Below are positions 1 to 13,200 of a stretch of DNA of 64,000 nucleotides, in pieces. Positions within the stretch are counted from its first letter, which is position 1. Each line of letters opens with the position of its first letter. The notes under the pieces are model-generated. The model saw only the letters and a list, made by a program, of their open reading frames with translations. It was not told the DNA's origin and searched no databases. The stretch covers positions 35,456,501 to 35,520,500 of the forward strand of contig NC_088344.1 in assembly GCF_036884655.1 (NCBI RefSeq), given 5' to 3'. The stretch comes from Musa acuminata AAA Group. Lineage: Eukaryota > Streptophyta > Magnoliopsida > Zingiberales > Musaceae. The translations under genes and the position numbers were made by a program.

Positions 1-3000
1 AATACCACGACCATGACATCAGGTACCCCTAGATACTGGAGCATAGTGTTTTTGTTAAAATTTGGGACAAACCAACCTTGATAAGTCATATAAGCCACAA
101 TGCCTCTTTCAGTGAAAACATGTCCAAAGAACCAAGGGAAGAATAACAAGTAAAGCAAATACATAAGGATACCAAACCATACTACAGTCATCCTAGGGAG
201 TTCCATCAAAGCCAAAAATGCGCCATCAACTAAATGTTCCCTCAGACTCCTTCCAGCAAAATTAGGTCTGACATACTCATATGAGTAATTCTTCTTCCAG
301 CACAGAAGTAAAACTTGTGGAACAAGAAGTAATGAGGTCAGAAACAAGAGGGCAGACCAAAAAGCAGGCCAGTAAATGGAGGCCCACTGGCAACCCATTA
401 CGAAAAACTCTCTCCATGTCCAACTAACTTGTGCAGTGAGGCCATTAATAGAGAATGGCCTTGAGTCACTGTAACTAGTTTTGCCAAAAATGTCTATTGC
501 TTCTATTTGCAGCCGATAGCGGCTAGGAGATGGGTCTTCAAATGCTCTCCAGTTCCATGGAGCAACATACAGGTCTCCTCTAGATCCATTCCCTTCAATC
601 TTTCTCATGGAAGAATCTAGTACCACAGTAGGAGTTTCAGGCCGTGTATCATATACCTTTACTGAAACTAACACAATCTCAGTTCTTGAAAATATCAGGG
701 TTCTTATCAGCTCGTAAGATGAGCCTCTCTTCGGCTGACATTTGAAATCATGGACAGATGAAATTCTTTGCATGAACCTTGAGTCCAAAGGAAAAGTAGG
801 TAATATAATAGTCTCCTTGGACCCTAATCTGAAATCTAAATCAACATATGATACATGACCAGAATCAATAGCCAATATTCTCATAGCTCTACTCCATCTC
901 CAGTCGCCCATCTCCCATTCCCAAAATTCTTTGCTGGAATTAGTACTTGAACAACTCTGTTCATCCATGTTAGTTGGAAATCCTTGATGAATGTTGAACT
1001 GATAATACTTTGTCGGATGATTTGATTGATGATGTCGTTTTAAGTTCTTGCCAAACTTCGTATGAAGATGCCCACAGAGATAAGCCGACAAGGAGTGCTT
1101 AAGGAACACATCTTTAAGACCTTGTCCATCATCTGTTAATGCTGAAAAAGACAAAGGGAAGTGCCCAAAGGCAATTTTTGTTATTGTTGATTCAGCATCC
1201 CATTGTGAAAGCTCCAAGTCTATGTTTGCAAGTAATTGGTTTGTTGGATGCCCAAACAAGTTTGTTGGGCCACGAAGACCAGTTTCCATTGTACCATCAA
1301 AGCCAACAAAAAGATGCTTCCATCCACCATTCTGCATATGAATTGAAATTTCTTTATTTAGAGTTTAGGGGGAAACATCCATATAAATATGTAGGTAAGA
1401 TGTTATCAAATTTTATGCTGTCTGAATGGATAAAGGTACAAAACCAACATGTTTAAATATCTAGATGATTGATATCTTGCAAATATATGGATATTCACTA
1501 TGTTCCATGTTTTCAATAGACTAATTAGTTAAATTTGTGAGAATAATATCTCCTATGTTGTGCAGATGGGAGACAACAGAGCTAAGCCATCAACGGAACA
1601 TGAGGAATCTCAAGAAACCAGTGGATTCATCAATCTGCATATGCTCATGACAAAAGTAAACAGGAAAAGAGTGACTCAAAGGTGATGATGAATGCTGATA
1701 ATGATGATTAGTCAACAAACCTGCAATGTGATGCTTTGGACGTTGCCATCACGTCTTAATCTTGCATTTATACTGTACTTTTGATAGTAGTCATAAGCAC
1801 CACCAGCCTTTGGTACCCCAAAGCAATCATGATTCCCTCTGAGGTCATAAAAGATTTCCTTGTTAAGTCCACTTCTTTGAATGACATTGTCAAGAACATT
1901 CTGGTACTCTATCCATTCTACCTCATCTTGTTTCATGGTTAATAAATCTTTGCTTTTTCCATCTGGGATATACATAGATACAAATATGCTCTAGTTAGAT
2001 ATAGCAACTATATTTTAAATGTTAAAATCCTAATTTGTTTACTTAAAAAAATGCAGGAGTTCCTACTCACTCTTTCTTATATTTTCAATTTGTTTTAGGT
2101 TTCTAACATGACACTGTAATCAAGTCACAATAATACAACAAGAAAATAGAACAGAATATGGGTACCAAAACATCAACTCTCATATCATTTACTTAAATTT
2201 TCAAATCACCATGCTAAAGAAAATGTTTTTGCATGCAGATGAATTGATATTCTAAAACCTTCAAGAGATGTCAGGTTAACATCGACAAAACCCCAAAATC
2301 GAACTGAACCAAACTATTCAATACAGTTCGACACATGTTTTTCAGAAATTGGGTTTCTTTCCATCTTGAATATAAAGGAACTGAGTTATTAATTCTCTAC
2401 TGCTGGATCTATAAAATCCAGCTCGTCCTTATTAAATCCTTGCCTCCCATCCTACATCTCCCCAAGCACCATGAGCTTTCTCTCATTGTGTTCCCTCTCC
2501 CCACTCTTTCCCCTTTCTTTCCCATCGACAATCTTGCCAATCTCCAGAAATCCTTTGTCCTGTGTTGAGGTTTCAACCAACCATCTTCTCTTCATCTTCT
2601 ACAGAAGAAGATGGGCACATGTAAATTAATCAGTGAAGAACTTATTGGTAATTTTGATACATGAGGGATATATTATGGCTTTGTAGCAGATATATTATGT
2701 CTTCTTCTTGTTAATTTTCTTTTCTTTCTTCAATTTTCCCACTCACTCATTTCTGCACTTCATGATATCCGATACCAAGGATGACAGGTTTTGACAATGC
2801 CATCTTGGGCTAACTGGTGCATACATGTGCAATATGTGCCCTTGTAGAGTATCAGCAATGCCCCACTGGACCAGGTGAAAGAACTTCTGTTTTCTTTATT
2901 ATTCCTAGAAGTTTCTTCCAATAAATTAATCTCAAAAGAAAGTTCCACCATTAAGCAATTTAACTGACTGACTGAAAATGGTCCAACAAAGTAATGCAAA

Positions 3001-3877
3001 TGAGCCTCGATTGTCAACATATACCGATCAACAGACTGAGCTCAGTTTTACTGGAGTCCTGACCACTAGAAAAATCAGAGCCAAAGGAACTAGTCCTGTG
3101 TCATGTCCTTGCTTCTTAGCTCTTGCTGCATTTAATGTTTTTTCCAATATCCCATTCGTTGTCAACCGCAACAATTTGACATTTTTGAGGGGTTAAATAT
3201 GCAATACTTTTCAGGAACCATGATGTTGAGAAAGGAGCATTCACCAATTTCACTAATATGTTGAAGAAAGAAAACACTTAGTCTGATCTATATATCGTGC
3301 CATAAAGATTACCCCAAAGGGAGATAGCACGTTCATATAAGCAAATATAGGCAAAAAGGACCCGATAAGCATGAATTCATGATGAACCACAAATCAGAGG
3401 AAAGGTAACTCCGATGGCTATTCACAATCATCAGGGTCAAGAAAGAGAGAGCAAATTTCACCCAGAACGAAACGGAACAACCATCAAAATGACATTTTTT
3501 CCCCAAACTGGAAGCAGAGAACAAATTCAGGAAAGATCCAAAGAGCATACGAAACAGATCATTTGAAAGAAGAAGTCACCGGTGAGGTCGCCGGTGATGA
3601 GGACGAGGGACGGATTAATCATAGCAAGGGCGGGGCCGACGTAGCGCCGGAGGTCGTAGGCCCTCTCCGGATGGTGGACGCTGAAGTGGAGGTCGGAGAG
3701 CTGCACCACCCACACCACCGATTTGGGCTCCCCTTCCACCTCGATCACGTTCCCCCCGGGCTTCCTCGTCCGGCCCTCGGCCTCGGACTCGGGGGAGGAT
3801 CGAGAGACCGGAAGAACCAATATTGCTACGAAAACCATGGCGAGGAGGTGGAGGAACCACCGTTTAGCCACGTCCAT
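1..3877 (-). CDS. Calcineurin-like metallophosphoesterase, At3g03305/TMEM62 type (3' end beyond window)
   Basis: Three exons are visible on the minus strand: 3580-3877 (start ATG), 1721-1962 and 1-1331, with GT-AG junctions and a frame that stays open to the window edge. The product has an N-terminal hydrophobic segment (about residues 8-24, signal or anchor). The metallophosphoesterase motifs then follow in order: D-x-H in SDLHF (62-64), GD in ITGDLT (96-97), GNHD (142-145), GHFP (236-239) and GHLH (267-270). These are the two-metal-ion ligands of the calcineurin-like fold, so the catalytic set is complete. Further downstream are a beta-rich domain and several hydrophobic segments typical of the TMEM62/At3g03305 group. 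Its substrate in plants is not known to me. The start was chosen as the first ATG before the signal segment. It is divergently arranged with the small gene at 5108. The C-terminal part and stop lie outside the window. Confidence 0.93.
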
Positions 3878-4330
3878 GGCGTGGAAGGATGTGCGAAGAA
3901 GACGAAGATGGCCAGCAACAGAAGTGGGTTAGACCAAAGAGAAGATTTTGGACAGAATGAGATCCACAATTGAAGCAATGGAAGCCTTCCCACGTTGACA
4001 TGGTGGGAAATGGAGAAGGGGGCAAGCAGGAGGCTTCGCTACAGTGGCGGCATGTCTCAGATCAACCTAATGGATTGTGATGATGCAATCTCTGCCGTTA
4101 CATCTGTATTTGAGACGGCAGTGTATACGTTTACAAGTGCGTGCCGACCGGCACTTTCCGGTCCGGGTATGAACCGGTACGCGGGCCCGACCTTTTTCAG
4201 ACGGTCCGGTCCGGTCCGGTCATCCAAGAAATTAAGCGCGTCTCCGCTGCTCGCGGTCCAGCCCCAATCGCGAGCGGAGCGTCGTCCGCTCCCCTTCTCT
4301 TCCGCAGCTGCCGACGACGACGACGACTAC
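3878..4330. promoter_or_regulatory. Shared upstream region of two divergent genes, with CCGGT tandem repeat
   Basis: This interval separates the metallophosphoesterase start (minus) from the likely leader exon of the small plus-strand gene. Around 4203-4222 the five-base unit GGTCC repeats about four times, and the stretch from 4140 to 4330 is GC-rich, ending in a GAC/GAT run. A good splice donor (CGG|GTAATA) near 4331 suggests that the GC-rich block is a 5'-untranslated exon of the gene at 5108. A CTT/CCT-rich tract follows it (4340-4445). Bidirectional promoter activity is inferred from the layout. No clear TATA box was seen on either strand. Confidence 0.4.
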
Positions 4331-4450
4331 CGGGTAATATCCTATTCTCTTCTTCTTCTTCTTCATCCTTCCTCCTCCTCCTTCTTCCTCTTCCTCCTCG
4401 TTCTTCACCGCGGCCTCTTCTTCCTTCCACTTCCTCCTCCACCTCTTCCT

Positions 4451-4594
4451 ATGTATGACCTTCTTCTCTTCTTGAAGAACTTCATAAGTCAATTTCAGAT
4501 GTGACTAAGTTTTGCATCAATGATTATTTTCTTGTTGCTTATAATGGTCAAATCTAGAAGCCTGCAACGTCATTACTAATATATGCATTTTCTT
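4451..4594 (+). repeat. Direct repeat, copy 1 (144 bp)
   Basis: This block in the first intron of the small gene is repeated at 6361-6504 in the same orientation, same length and roughly 85-90% identical by eye. Shared landmarks are ATGTATGA at the start, CTTCTTGAAGAAC, and CTTGTTGCTTATAATGG in the middle. It looks like an old local duplication of intron sequence, not a known transposon, since no terminal repeats or target-site duplication were seen. Confidence 0.7.
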
Positions 4595-5107
4595 TAGCCT
4601 ATTGTATGACATCCTTTTGGAGACTTTTTATCTTAGAAAACCTTGTCATATTCAAATTGAAGAAACAATAGTTTGGAGATTGCACAAGGGAAAAAAGTTA
4701 GTGTGGGAAGAACGTCTTAAAAGACACACTTGGAAAAGTTCTGGTATCTCTAAATGCGAATCAATTAAGGGATGCCTAAATGCCAAGTCAAGATAAATGC
4801 TGTGCTTCAATGTCTAAGAGGAGCAGTTACATTTAGATAAATGGCCAATGATGTGATGTCATTGGCAAGTTTGATTGACTCCTTCCAAACCTTAATATGC
4901 TTCAGCTTAAGAAGGTCATCAGCTCACTGACAAGAAAACAAAAGACGACCTATTCCTTTATATTCTGTTCTCTTTTAGAATTGTGGCTCTTCTTCACGCT
5001 CCCTGTTTACCTTTACCCTATCAACAAAATAATTAGAATCATACAAATAATTGAGATGTATGTACTAACTAAAATGTTCCTTTTCTTGGTCAGGGAAAGC
5101 TGCAGTC

Positions 5108-6691
5108 ATGGTCAAATCAAATGTTGCTGCTGAAGTTGTATATGATCCTTCAAATTCTCATTCTTATATATCTCATTCCAGATTGTATGCTAGTGAAGAG
5201 TGGAACTTCATGGTATAACATGATTCTCTTGTTCTGAATACTGAAAAAGAATGTTAAATGCTAATTTAGATGCCCTTTTAAGAAATTTATGATTGTAAGA
5301 GATATTTGTTCTTGAATATTCTTATGCTTCATGAGTTAATCCTGTGAGAGTACAGATCTGGTAAACCTAGAGGAAAAAGAATGTAGTTGGTTGTAGTTGG
5401 TACTTACAGACAAATTCTACCAATATTTGCAGTTTCTCTTCATATTTCTGTTTGTGTTCTCGTGTACCCGGTAATCCATGGGCATGATTGGTTGACAAAT
5501 TGATGTTCCATGAATTTGAACATTTAACTGGCAAAATCAGATGTTGCTAAATATTGTAACTGGCAAGCTTTCAGATGGCATAACTTGTAGTACAGATTTT
5601 TTGTTTCAGTTATCTTGGACTTGTTAGATGGATCCTTTGAAACTTTACTATTCATACCTTATGATCCAAGATCAGAAATAAGTCTGAAGGCGCTGCTATA
5701 ATTTCGTAATATTTTTTATGTAGTCTGATTTTGGTTTACTTAAATTAAGTGTATTTCTTATATTAGATATGCTAAATGAGATTTAAATAATATTTGAGTT
5801 TTGGTGCTTCAAATTGATCGGAAGTTCTATTTTGAGTAGAACAGTACTACCATAGGTTCTTATAGCCATCAAAGGCAAAAGGACCTTACTAAAAGGAGGA
5901 TGTTGTTTCAGATAAAATAGAGGAATTGAAGAATTATGCATGATTATTGCATAAGTATAATTGTTGTGGTTGGTCTCCACTTATTATATTATCTTTTTTT
6001 ATGATATTTTTATGAAGAACATCTTAATCTCTCTTCGTAAGTGATGGAAAAGTTTAAAGAAGCAATAGTGACACTACAGACTTCTTCATTGTATAAGTTG
6101 ACTTTTATTCATCTCTTGGATCAAATTTTAATTGTGTTCTAGGTCGACCATCTAGGACTTCTATGTGGTTCTATATAATTTAGTAATTACAGTGCTTGCT
6201 AAGGTTGATAGGCATTGTTTTATTATAGATAAGTTGGGGTTCATATTACATGTAGGAAGTATTGTTATTGAAGCTAGAATTAGTGAAACAAGGGGAATCA
6301 TAAATTGATGTGAAAATTGTGATTTCCTTCAAGAAAATTACACAATTTTTGGTGGATTTTATGTATGATCTTATTATCTTCTTGAAGAACTTTATAATTC
6401 AATTTTAGATGAGACTAAAATTTGCATCGATGGTTCTTTTCTTGTTGCTTATAATGGTCAAATGTAGAAGCTGGCAACATCATTACTAGTATATGCAGTT
6501 TCTTGTATTAATCATGTTCACTTATAATATCCCAGTAATTAACTTGCTCTTTTACTTACTTAACTTGCTTTCTTCTGCAGTCACGAAACCTTGCAGATAT
6601 TTATAGGAAGCCAATATCTAAAGAATATATTGATCATTCTGACAGTGAGAATGAGGAGATGGGCATTAGGAAAATATTGAAAGACCGATGA
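5108..6691 (+). CDS. Small unrecognised protein, 71 aa, two coding exons
   Basis: Two exons join cleanly. Exon 5108-5212 encodes 35 codons from an ATG that follows a CAG acceptor at 5097-5099, and ends at a GT donor (ATG|GTATAA). Exon 6581-6691 follows TTCTGCAG and ends in TGA. The product is hydrophilic, has no membrane segment and is acidic near its C-terminus (DHSDSENEE), ending in a basic GIRKILKDR tail. I do not recognise the family. Support comes from the matching phases, good splice sites and protein-like composition of both exons, and a plausible non-coding leader exon ending near 4331. The true start could lie further upstream if a leader exon is coding. It could also be a gene fragment. 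Confidence 0.45.
6361..6504 (+). repeat. Direct repeat, copy 2 (144 bp)
   Basis: Second copy of the block at 4451-4594, lying just upstream of the last exon of the small gene. The copies differ by scattered substitutions without obvious indels, so the duplication is not very recent. Confidence 0.7.
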
Positions 6692-6829
6692 ATACTTGGG
6701 TATGGAGCTTTATAATTCCAAAAATTGTATCATATAGTTTATATCTTAGATTTTTTATGAAATCATGTGTTAGTAAGACACCAACCTTTCTTGAGTATTT
6801 TGCATGTATAGATATAGTATGTATGAAAA

Positions 6830-8385
6830 TCGAGGAACTCATTTATTTGGAGCACCTCAGGAGGTTCATCCAAAGGAACCGGGAACCTTCGCCGCAACCT
6901 CAACGGTCTATGAAGAGGTAAAATCAATGTCATCATCAACGGATCTATCTCGAGAAGAGATAGCTCCTCGGGTCGCAAAGCATATACCTAAGCTACCATT
7001 AAAAAGTGTCCAAAGTTTGAAGATGACTCAGAAATAACTTTCAAGGAAGAGGAGACAGAGTACCTCGATGATGCCCTAGTGGTTTCCATAAAAATGATTT
7101 AACTCTCGAGTGAAGAGGGTTATGATCGACACAAGTAGTTTTGTTGACATTCTCTATTTTAACGATTTTTTAAAAACTTGGGCTCTCGGCTAATAATCTC
7201 ACCCTTATGACTTTTTAATGACAAGGTTCATTAGCGACTCCATCTCCTCGCTCGAGACCATGAGCCTACATGTCATGTTTGGAGATGAGCCTTACATCAA
7301 AATGATGATGACCAAATTTATGGTGGTTGATATCCCCTTGGCATACAATATAATCATAAGTTGTCTCATACTTAATAGGCTGAGGGTAGTGGTGTTGATC
7401 TACCACATGGTGATGAAATTCTCAATAAGGACCGGCATCGAAAAATTGAGAAGCAACTTAAGGGAGTAATGCTAGTGCTATCTGATGACGGTTTCTCTAT
7501 CGAAGAGGATCCAACCTGAGGCATCACTAATAATGGACCCTCAAAATTCTGCTAAGTCCTTGGACAAAGCATGGAGAAAGTCCTGAACAAAGTTCATCCC
7601 AATGGAGTCGCTTATTGAGGCACCCCTGGACAAAGCCCATCCCAATTAGGTCATCAAGATCGAGGCGACTTTCTAAGGAAAAGCGAGTGCAACTCATAGA
7701 TTTTTGTGGGGAGAATACTGAGGTGTTTATATGGTCACGAAGAGACATATCGGGAATCACCTCAAACGTGTCCCAACACCACCTGAACATATCCTTCAAG
7801 GCTTGACCATTGAAGCAAAAGCCTGCAAGTTTGCTCTTATCGCTAATAGGTGATTAGTGATGAAGTAGATAAGCTGTTATGAGCGAGGTTTATTGTCGAG
7901 GTGCAGTATCCCTCCTCCCCCCCTCCCCCCAAATGGCTAGTTAATATTGTACTAGTTAAAAAGTCTTAATGGAAATTGAAGGATATATGTTGATTATACC
8001 AATCTTAACAAGATATGTCTGAAGGATAACTACCCTCTCCTAAGATCGATCAACTTGTTAACGCTATTTAAGGTTATGAGCTCCACACATTTATAGATGC
8101 ATTCTCGGGACATCATCATATAAGGATGACACCATATGATTGAGAATACACCTCTTTTATCATTGATCAAGACATATATTATTATCGTATCATGTTATTT
8201 GGGTTAAAAAATATAGACGTAACATATCGATGAACAAAATATTTAAATATCAGAGAAACACTAGGATCTATGTAGATGATATGATTATCAAAAGCAAATG
8301 AGCGGATTCATATTTGATAGATTTTGTCGAGACAATTCAAATTTTAATGAGGTCCAAAATACGTCTTAACCCATCGAAATGAGGT
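6830..8385 (+). mobile_element. Decayed Ty3/Gypsy gag-pol fragment
   Basis: Translated pieces match the degenerate Gypsy element at 49-60 kb. The end of gag (RRFIQRNREPSPQPQ) lies at about 6850-6905. The protease region is at 7060-7170 (compare 51,090-51,220). Reverse-transcriptase pieces with NYPLL..DQLV and a YVDDMIIKSK-type catalytic box lie at about 8020-8300. Frames shift and stops interrupt throughout, and no LTR or target-site duplication was found at either end, so this is a truncated dead copy. A C-rich run (7911-7931) marks an internal indel. It belongs to the same family as the larger nest on the right, or a close one. Confidence 0.8.
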
Positions 8386-10219
8386 TCTAATGTTCAATTG
8401 GTCTGTCATTTTCTTTTTGCCTTTGTTTGTTTCTGGAATATAATGATGGTCATTCCTCTCCTGCTTCTTGATCACACATGTGCTACTGCTACCGCTAGTA
8501 ATCGTGCCACTCTTTGCCCTCCTTCCCCTTCTCCTTGCTCTCGTCTCCTCCTTCGTCACTCAACCCATCCTAAATGAGGTGTGGTGTGCTGTGACAGGAT
8601 TTTTAAATTCCTTTATCCGCTTTTACCTTGAAACTGAGCTGCGGCTGACTTTTAAATCCCATCGAAGGAAGGATGAGGTCTTCGTCTTTTCTTTTCCCCG
8701 TTCTTGATGTTGCGTAATATTTTGATGCTATTAACCTTTTCCTGCTTTGTCTCGGTCAATGACTTACCCGTCTGTCATTCTTCGCGCTTGCCTGCGTCTT
8801 TGAATTCCGTTTCAAACTGTTATTATTATCCCTCGTCATGTATGTGGCACTTGCGAAGCGCGCATGCTTTTGTCGACTGTATTTATAGATTAATTCTGTA
8901 ATTAATTATATTTAATATTTTAATATTTATATTTTAAAAAATTACATTGACATTCTTATACTTATGAAAACGAAACATTTAATCTCGTCTCTTCTCACAT
9001 TATTGATTTTACTGACGGAAGATACCACACATATTGTTACATGCAAAAATAACGTTAAAAAAAAATTAAAAATAATTTCGATATCATCACAATCAAATAG
9101 CCATTGACCTTGCACGAAACCGGAGGCGTTGGTTAAGATAGCAAAATAGGACAAATGGGATGGTGTAAGAGAGGAGGATCTTTACTAGCATCAGTTGGGT
9201 AGGTCCTATGGGGATAGCGGAGCCAAAGAGGAGGATAACAAAGCAAAGCATGAGAAATAAGACAATGTAGGAGATGAGGATCATCACCACACTGTCGTTG
9301 GGTGACAATTTAGGAGGATAGCAAAACCTAAGGAGTCGACAAAGTCGGGAGAGCATAGCAAAGCTTTATAAGAAGTTATCATTATATGAAATTAATATAT
9401 TTGAATGATAAGATATTTTTATCCTTAGCATCATTTTTGAACGCGACAACACATGCCATATGAATCAATAACGTAAGAAAATTAGAATTAAATATTTTAT
9501 TTTTATAAATATAAAGATAATTATATATTATTAAAAAATATAAAAAATATTAAATATAATTTAAGTATAGAAGTAATATGTAATTAATCCCGATTTTCTC
9601 AATTGTCTTTCTCGCTTTTTGTAAGCCAAGTTTTCCGACAAGGAATTCGCTTCCCTCAACCGCTCAGCGTGTGGGTGTTGCGGCATGTGCACTTGACCCA
9701 AAGTGCCTTAAAAGATTAGAAAATGAGCGAGGCCATCGACTTCAACTACACGGCCATCACATCACTCCATCGTTGGATCTCACAAGCGTGCGGTGCTCCC
9801 GGGGAAGACGAGTGCGAAGTAACGCGAAGAATGCTTGGATATAAACAGATGGAATATCTTTTGATCCTATTATAGTTTCACTAGACTGTCTGAAGGCCGA
9901 TCACCGAGCCCCGGTGCTCCATTTCTCATTGTGTTCCTCTATACAATTCAAGACAGATGACGATTCACGAGTTTCATGCGAGAGAAAGAGATGGGATAAG
10001 AAAAGAAAACACAACGTGCCAAGCTAATAATACCTTCATCTAATTTCCACACACGAAAGGTTGGGTATTAGAAATATCAAAAAGCCAAAAGAATATATAG
10101 TACTAGTGTTACTTACACATACTCTGAACTAAGCAAATACTAGCTAGCCCATGCATGCACAAAATGTGAATACAGTACCAATCACACCAAAATCTACAAA
10201 GAGACTCCTGGATGACCAT
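8386..10219. other. Intergenic, AT-rich; no gene recognised
   Basis: No coding region with protein-like character could be supported here. The blocks around 8885-8940 and 9480-9590 are very AT-rich and are loosely inverted relative to each other, which would fit the two ends of an old non-autonomous element. No terminal repeats or target-site duplication were clear. The stretch 9600-10,200 is of average composition and includes the likely 3' flank of the ABCA2-like gene. Confidence 0.5.
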
Positions 10220-13200
10220 TTAACTAATAAGATTTGAATCTATGACAAATCCCAGAGGAGCACCACGAATACTTCCTCTGCGGGAAGGGGCCCGATTCAC
10301 CGTCGATTGGACGTTGGGTGGTATGTCGGTCTCAGACGAATGACCAGAAATGCAGAGGGTTCCGGTATCATCCTGTTCCCAGTAGACTTCCACCATCAGT
10401 CCTCTCGGGTGCTCCGATGATTCTGTTCCTGGAATCCCAACAAACCTAGCTCCTTTCGGGATCTGCATAGTCGCCAGCAGTGAGCAATGCTCCAATTCTA
10501 GATCTCTAAGTTTCAGAAGACTAAATGGATTTACCAATATGAAAAAATCAGCAACAATACAAGGATGAGATACTTATTTAATAATCTAATCCAGTTGTAG
10601 AACCTTCAATTCTTATCTTTCCATCTTGTCAATCAAACAAACAAATCCAGTCCATATAAATCTTTAAACATATACCCTACCCATAGGGAACTTTACTGAT
10701 CGTTCCTATCAATTAGTCTGGAACCTATCCTTCTTAATTCTAGCAGGCGTATGCAGAATTTCAACTGTTATTCTGGCTTCTCTGTATCGCTCAATGACAT
10801 GACGAATCTAATAAGAGACTAATTACTAAACTAAACCATGCAGCAGAAACACAGTTCCATAACAAAATCCTTAAATGCTTAAGTAGAATTCCACACCTGA
10901 ATCGAAGGTCCGGATGACAAGTTCAGAGTAACCAGATTCTCCTCCATGGAAGAGCTTTCCAGCTCAGCTTGTTTTGCTATGTTTAGAAACACTTCCTCGA
11001 GGGTTGTTAGACCAAGTTGTATGTCTGAAATCCCAAATTCTTCTTCTCTATCTTGGAGCTCTGCAAAAAAATTCTGCCACCAGAAAGGGAGCCAGATAAG
11101 GGCCATTGTATAGATCAGAAAATGCATCCAGCCAGCCAAGGTTGCAAATAAATTCAGAATATGGGAGCATTAAGTTACCGTTAGAAGCCCCTCTTTTTGG
11201 TGGGGGATGACAAAAGTTAAAAATGTCTTGTTCTCTTCTTTAGGATCCACATTTAATCGCTGTTGATTCCATTCCTATGTCAGGCTATCTCCAGAAAACC
11301 AGAAAAGAATCTTAATTTATATTGTATTGCACTTACATCTTTGAAGAACTGCTTCACAGGCTCAAGGTGAGGATTGCTTGTGGGTGCACTACCATAAACG
11401 TTGGGAGTTTGACCGGGTGCATTGCTAGGGAAACTCACATTTGCAACATAACCAGTCCCAAATCTTGATTTAAGTCGTATAGAGGTTCCTATACACCGCA
11501 ATTTTCCCTTAGCCATGATGGCTATCCGGTCACTTAAAATGTCAGCTTCCTCCATGGAATGGGTTGTCAAAACAATAGCTCGTCCTCTTTTAGCATCTTC
11601 TATTATGTCCCAGACATGCCTTCGAGTGATTGGATCCATGCCAGTAGTCTGCAACATAAGCCAACATAACAAAATTTCAATTGAAAGACTTGGTGACAAA
11701 ACATATGTACAGCACTCTGAAGCGAGCCATGGTTTTTCCCACCAAGGGCAAATGGACAGTCTCAATTGTCAATCTACTAAAGGATGTTAATTTTATGTGA
11801 ATAAATAAAATCTATTATGTGGATGATGCATTCCAATAAATTTACACCTAGTTAGTACTTAGATTTGTCAACATACTATGGTACTATTTATCCAGTTGAT
11901 TAATATGCCTGGAACTGCAAGTAAAAGTTCAAAAAATAAAGAGATAACTGAATGAGCATTTTCATATGCCTTAAGACTCATTAAATCTATTATTTTGAAA
12001 TAGTTTGTTTAGCAAAGGGTCAAAAAAATTATCAACAACACAAATATCAAACATTGAGTCGTTTTTAAAGAAAATGGGATAGCATAAGAGATTGCTCACA
12101 GATTACCTTATGACAGAAAATGAGACAGCTATTTCTGTACCTGTGCTTCTTATGAATTTTGTTTATGCTCATAAATTATCTAAACTGTCCAAAGAAAATA
12201 GATATAACAAATATATAAAGCACAAATTTCTGTCTACATGTTATATCTTGTTCTACTTGTAAGACTAGCTGTGTTTCACTGTTTTGGCATGGGTATGGTG
12301 TATCGTGTCTAGTTCCGTGTCCATGCTTCTCATAGGTGGTTGGGACTCCCTAGCTCATGTACCTTTAATTTGCTTATTGATCACATTTGTCTCTAATCAC
12401 TTCAGCAAAGTAGAATGTTTACAGTAATCTAAAGCAAGAGAGCGACAGAGAGACAAAAACAAGAAAATTGTAGATTCTTTTGGTCCTAATATTGTGTTTG
12501 TTATTTAACAGAAGGATTCCAGAATTAGTTTCTGCAAATTTCACAGCTTTGAACAAGCAACCTTCGTGATTCCATGCAAATATGCATTCCTACGCAAGTG
12601 TTTATAGATTTCTTCAAGAAACTACGGTAGCATATATTTATGGCTAACTTTCATCACATACTGGCTCATCCAAGAAAACCATTTTTGGATCCCCAATGAG
12701 GGCTATTGCAACACTGAGACGACGCTTCATCCCTCCACTATAGTTTCCAGATCTAACTCGAGCAGCAGTAGTAAGTTTTACCTCTTCTAATGACTTTTCA
12801 GCTACCTGCACCACCATATAGCATATTATGAGAAGAAGATACGTTGTTAACTTAGAGGAATAAACCAACCTGGTTAAAAATGCTATACAAATCATATAAA
12901 CCATTTCCAGTTAATATAAGGTTTTTTAACTGATAAATGCTCATTAAAATTGTCAATTTTAAACGTAGACAAGGGATCTTCTTTGGTGAGAAGTAAGAGA
13001 CACTTTGCCTGCCAAAAAAAATTTGATCTTAAAAGTTAATGTTCATCAATGCAGATTATAGACATTATATAGACAAAGAAGGACCAAATGCTAGGAGGGT
13101 CTTCAGCACCCACCGATTTTATTGTTGATGGAGGCAAACCTTTGATACTAGCAAATAAATGCAGGTGTTCTTGAGCTGATAATTCATCCCATAAGATATC

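Noticed and set aside
3563..3973. Open frames opposite and within the first metallophosphoesterase exon
   Set aside because: They are GC-rich shadows of the real exon on the minus strand, which carries the catalytic motifs.
8885..9595. Possible MITE with AT-rich inverted ends
   Set aside because: The similarity of the ends is mostly AT composition and no target-site duplication was found.
12290..12370. tRNA-like stretch in an ABCA2-like intron
   Set aside because: No proper A and B boxes or cloverleaf could be built. No tRNA or rRNA gene was recognised anywhere in the window.
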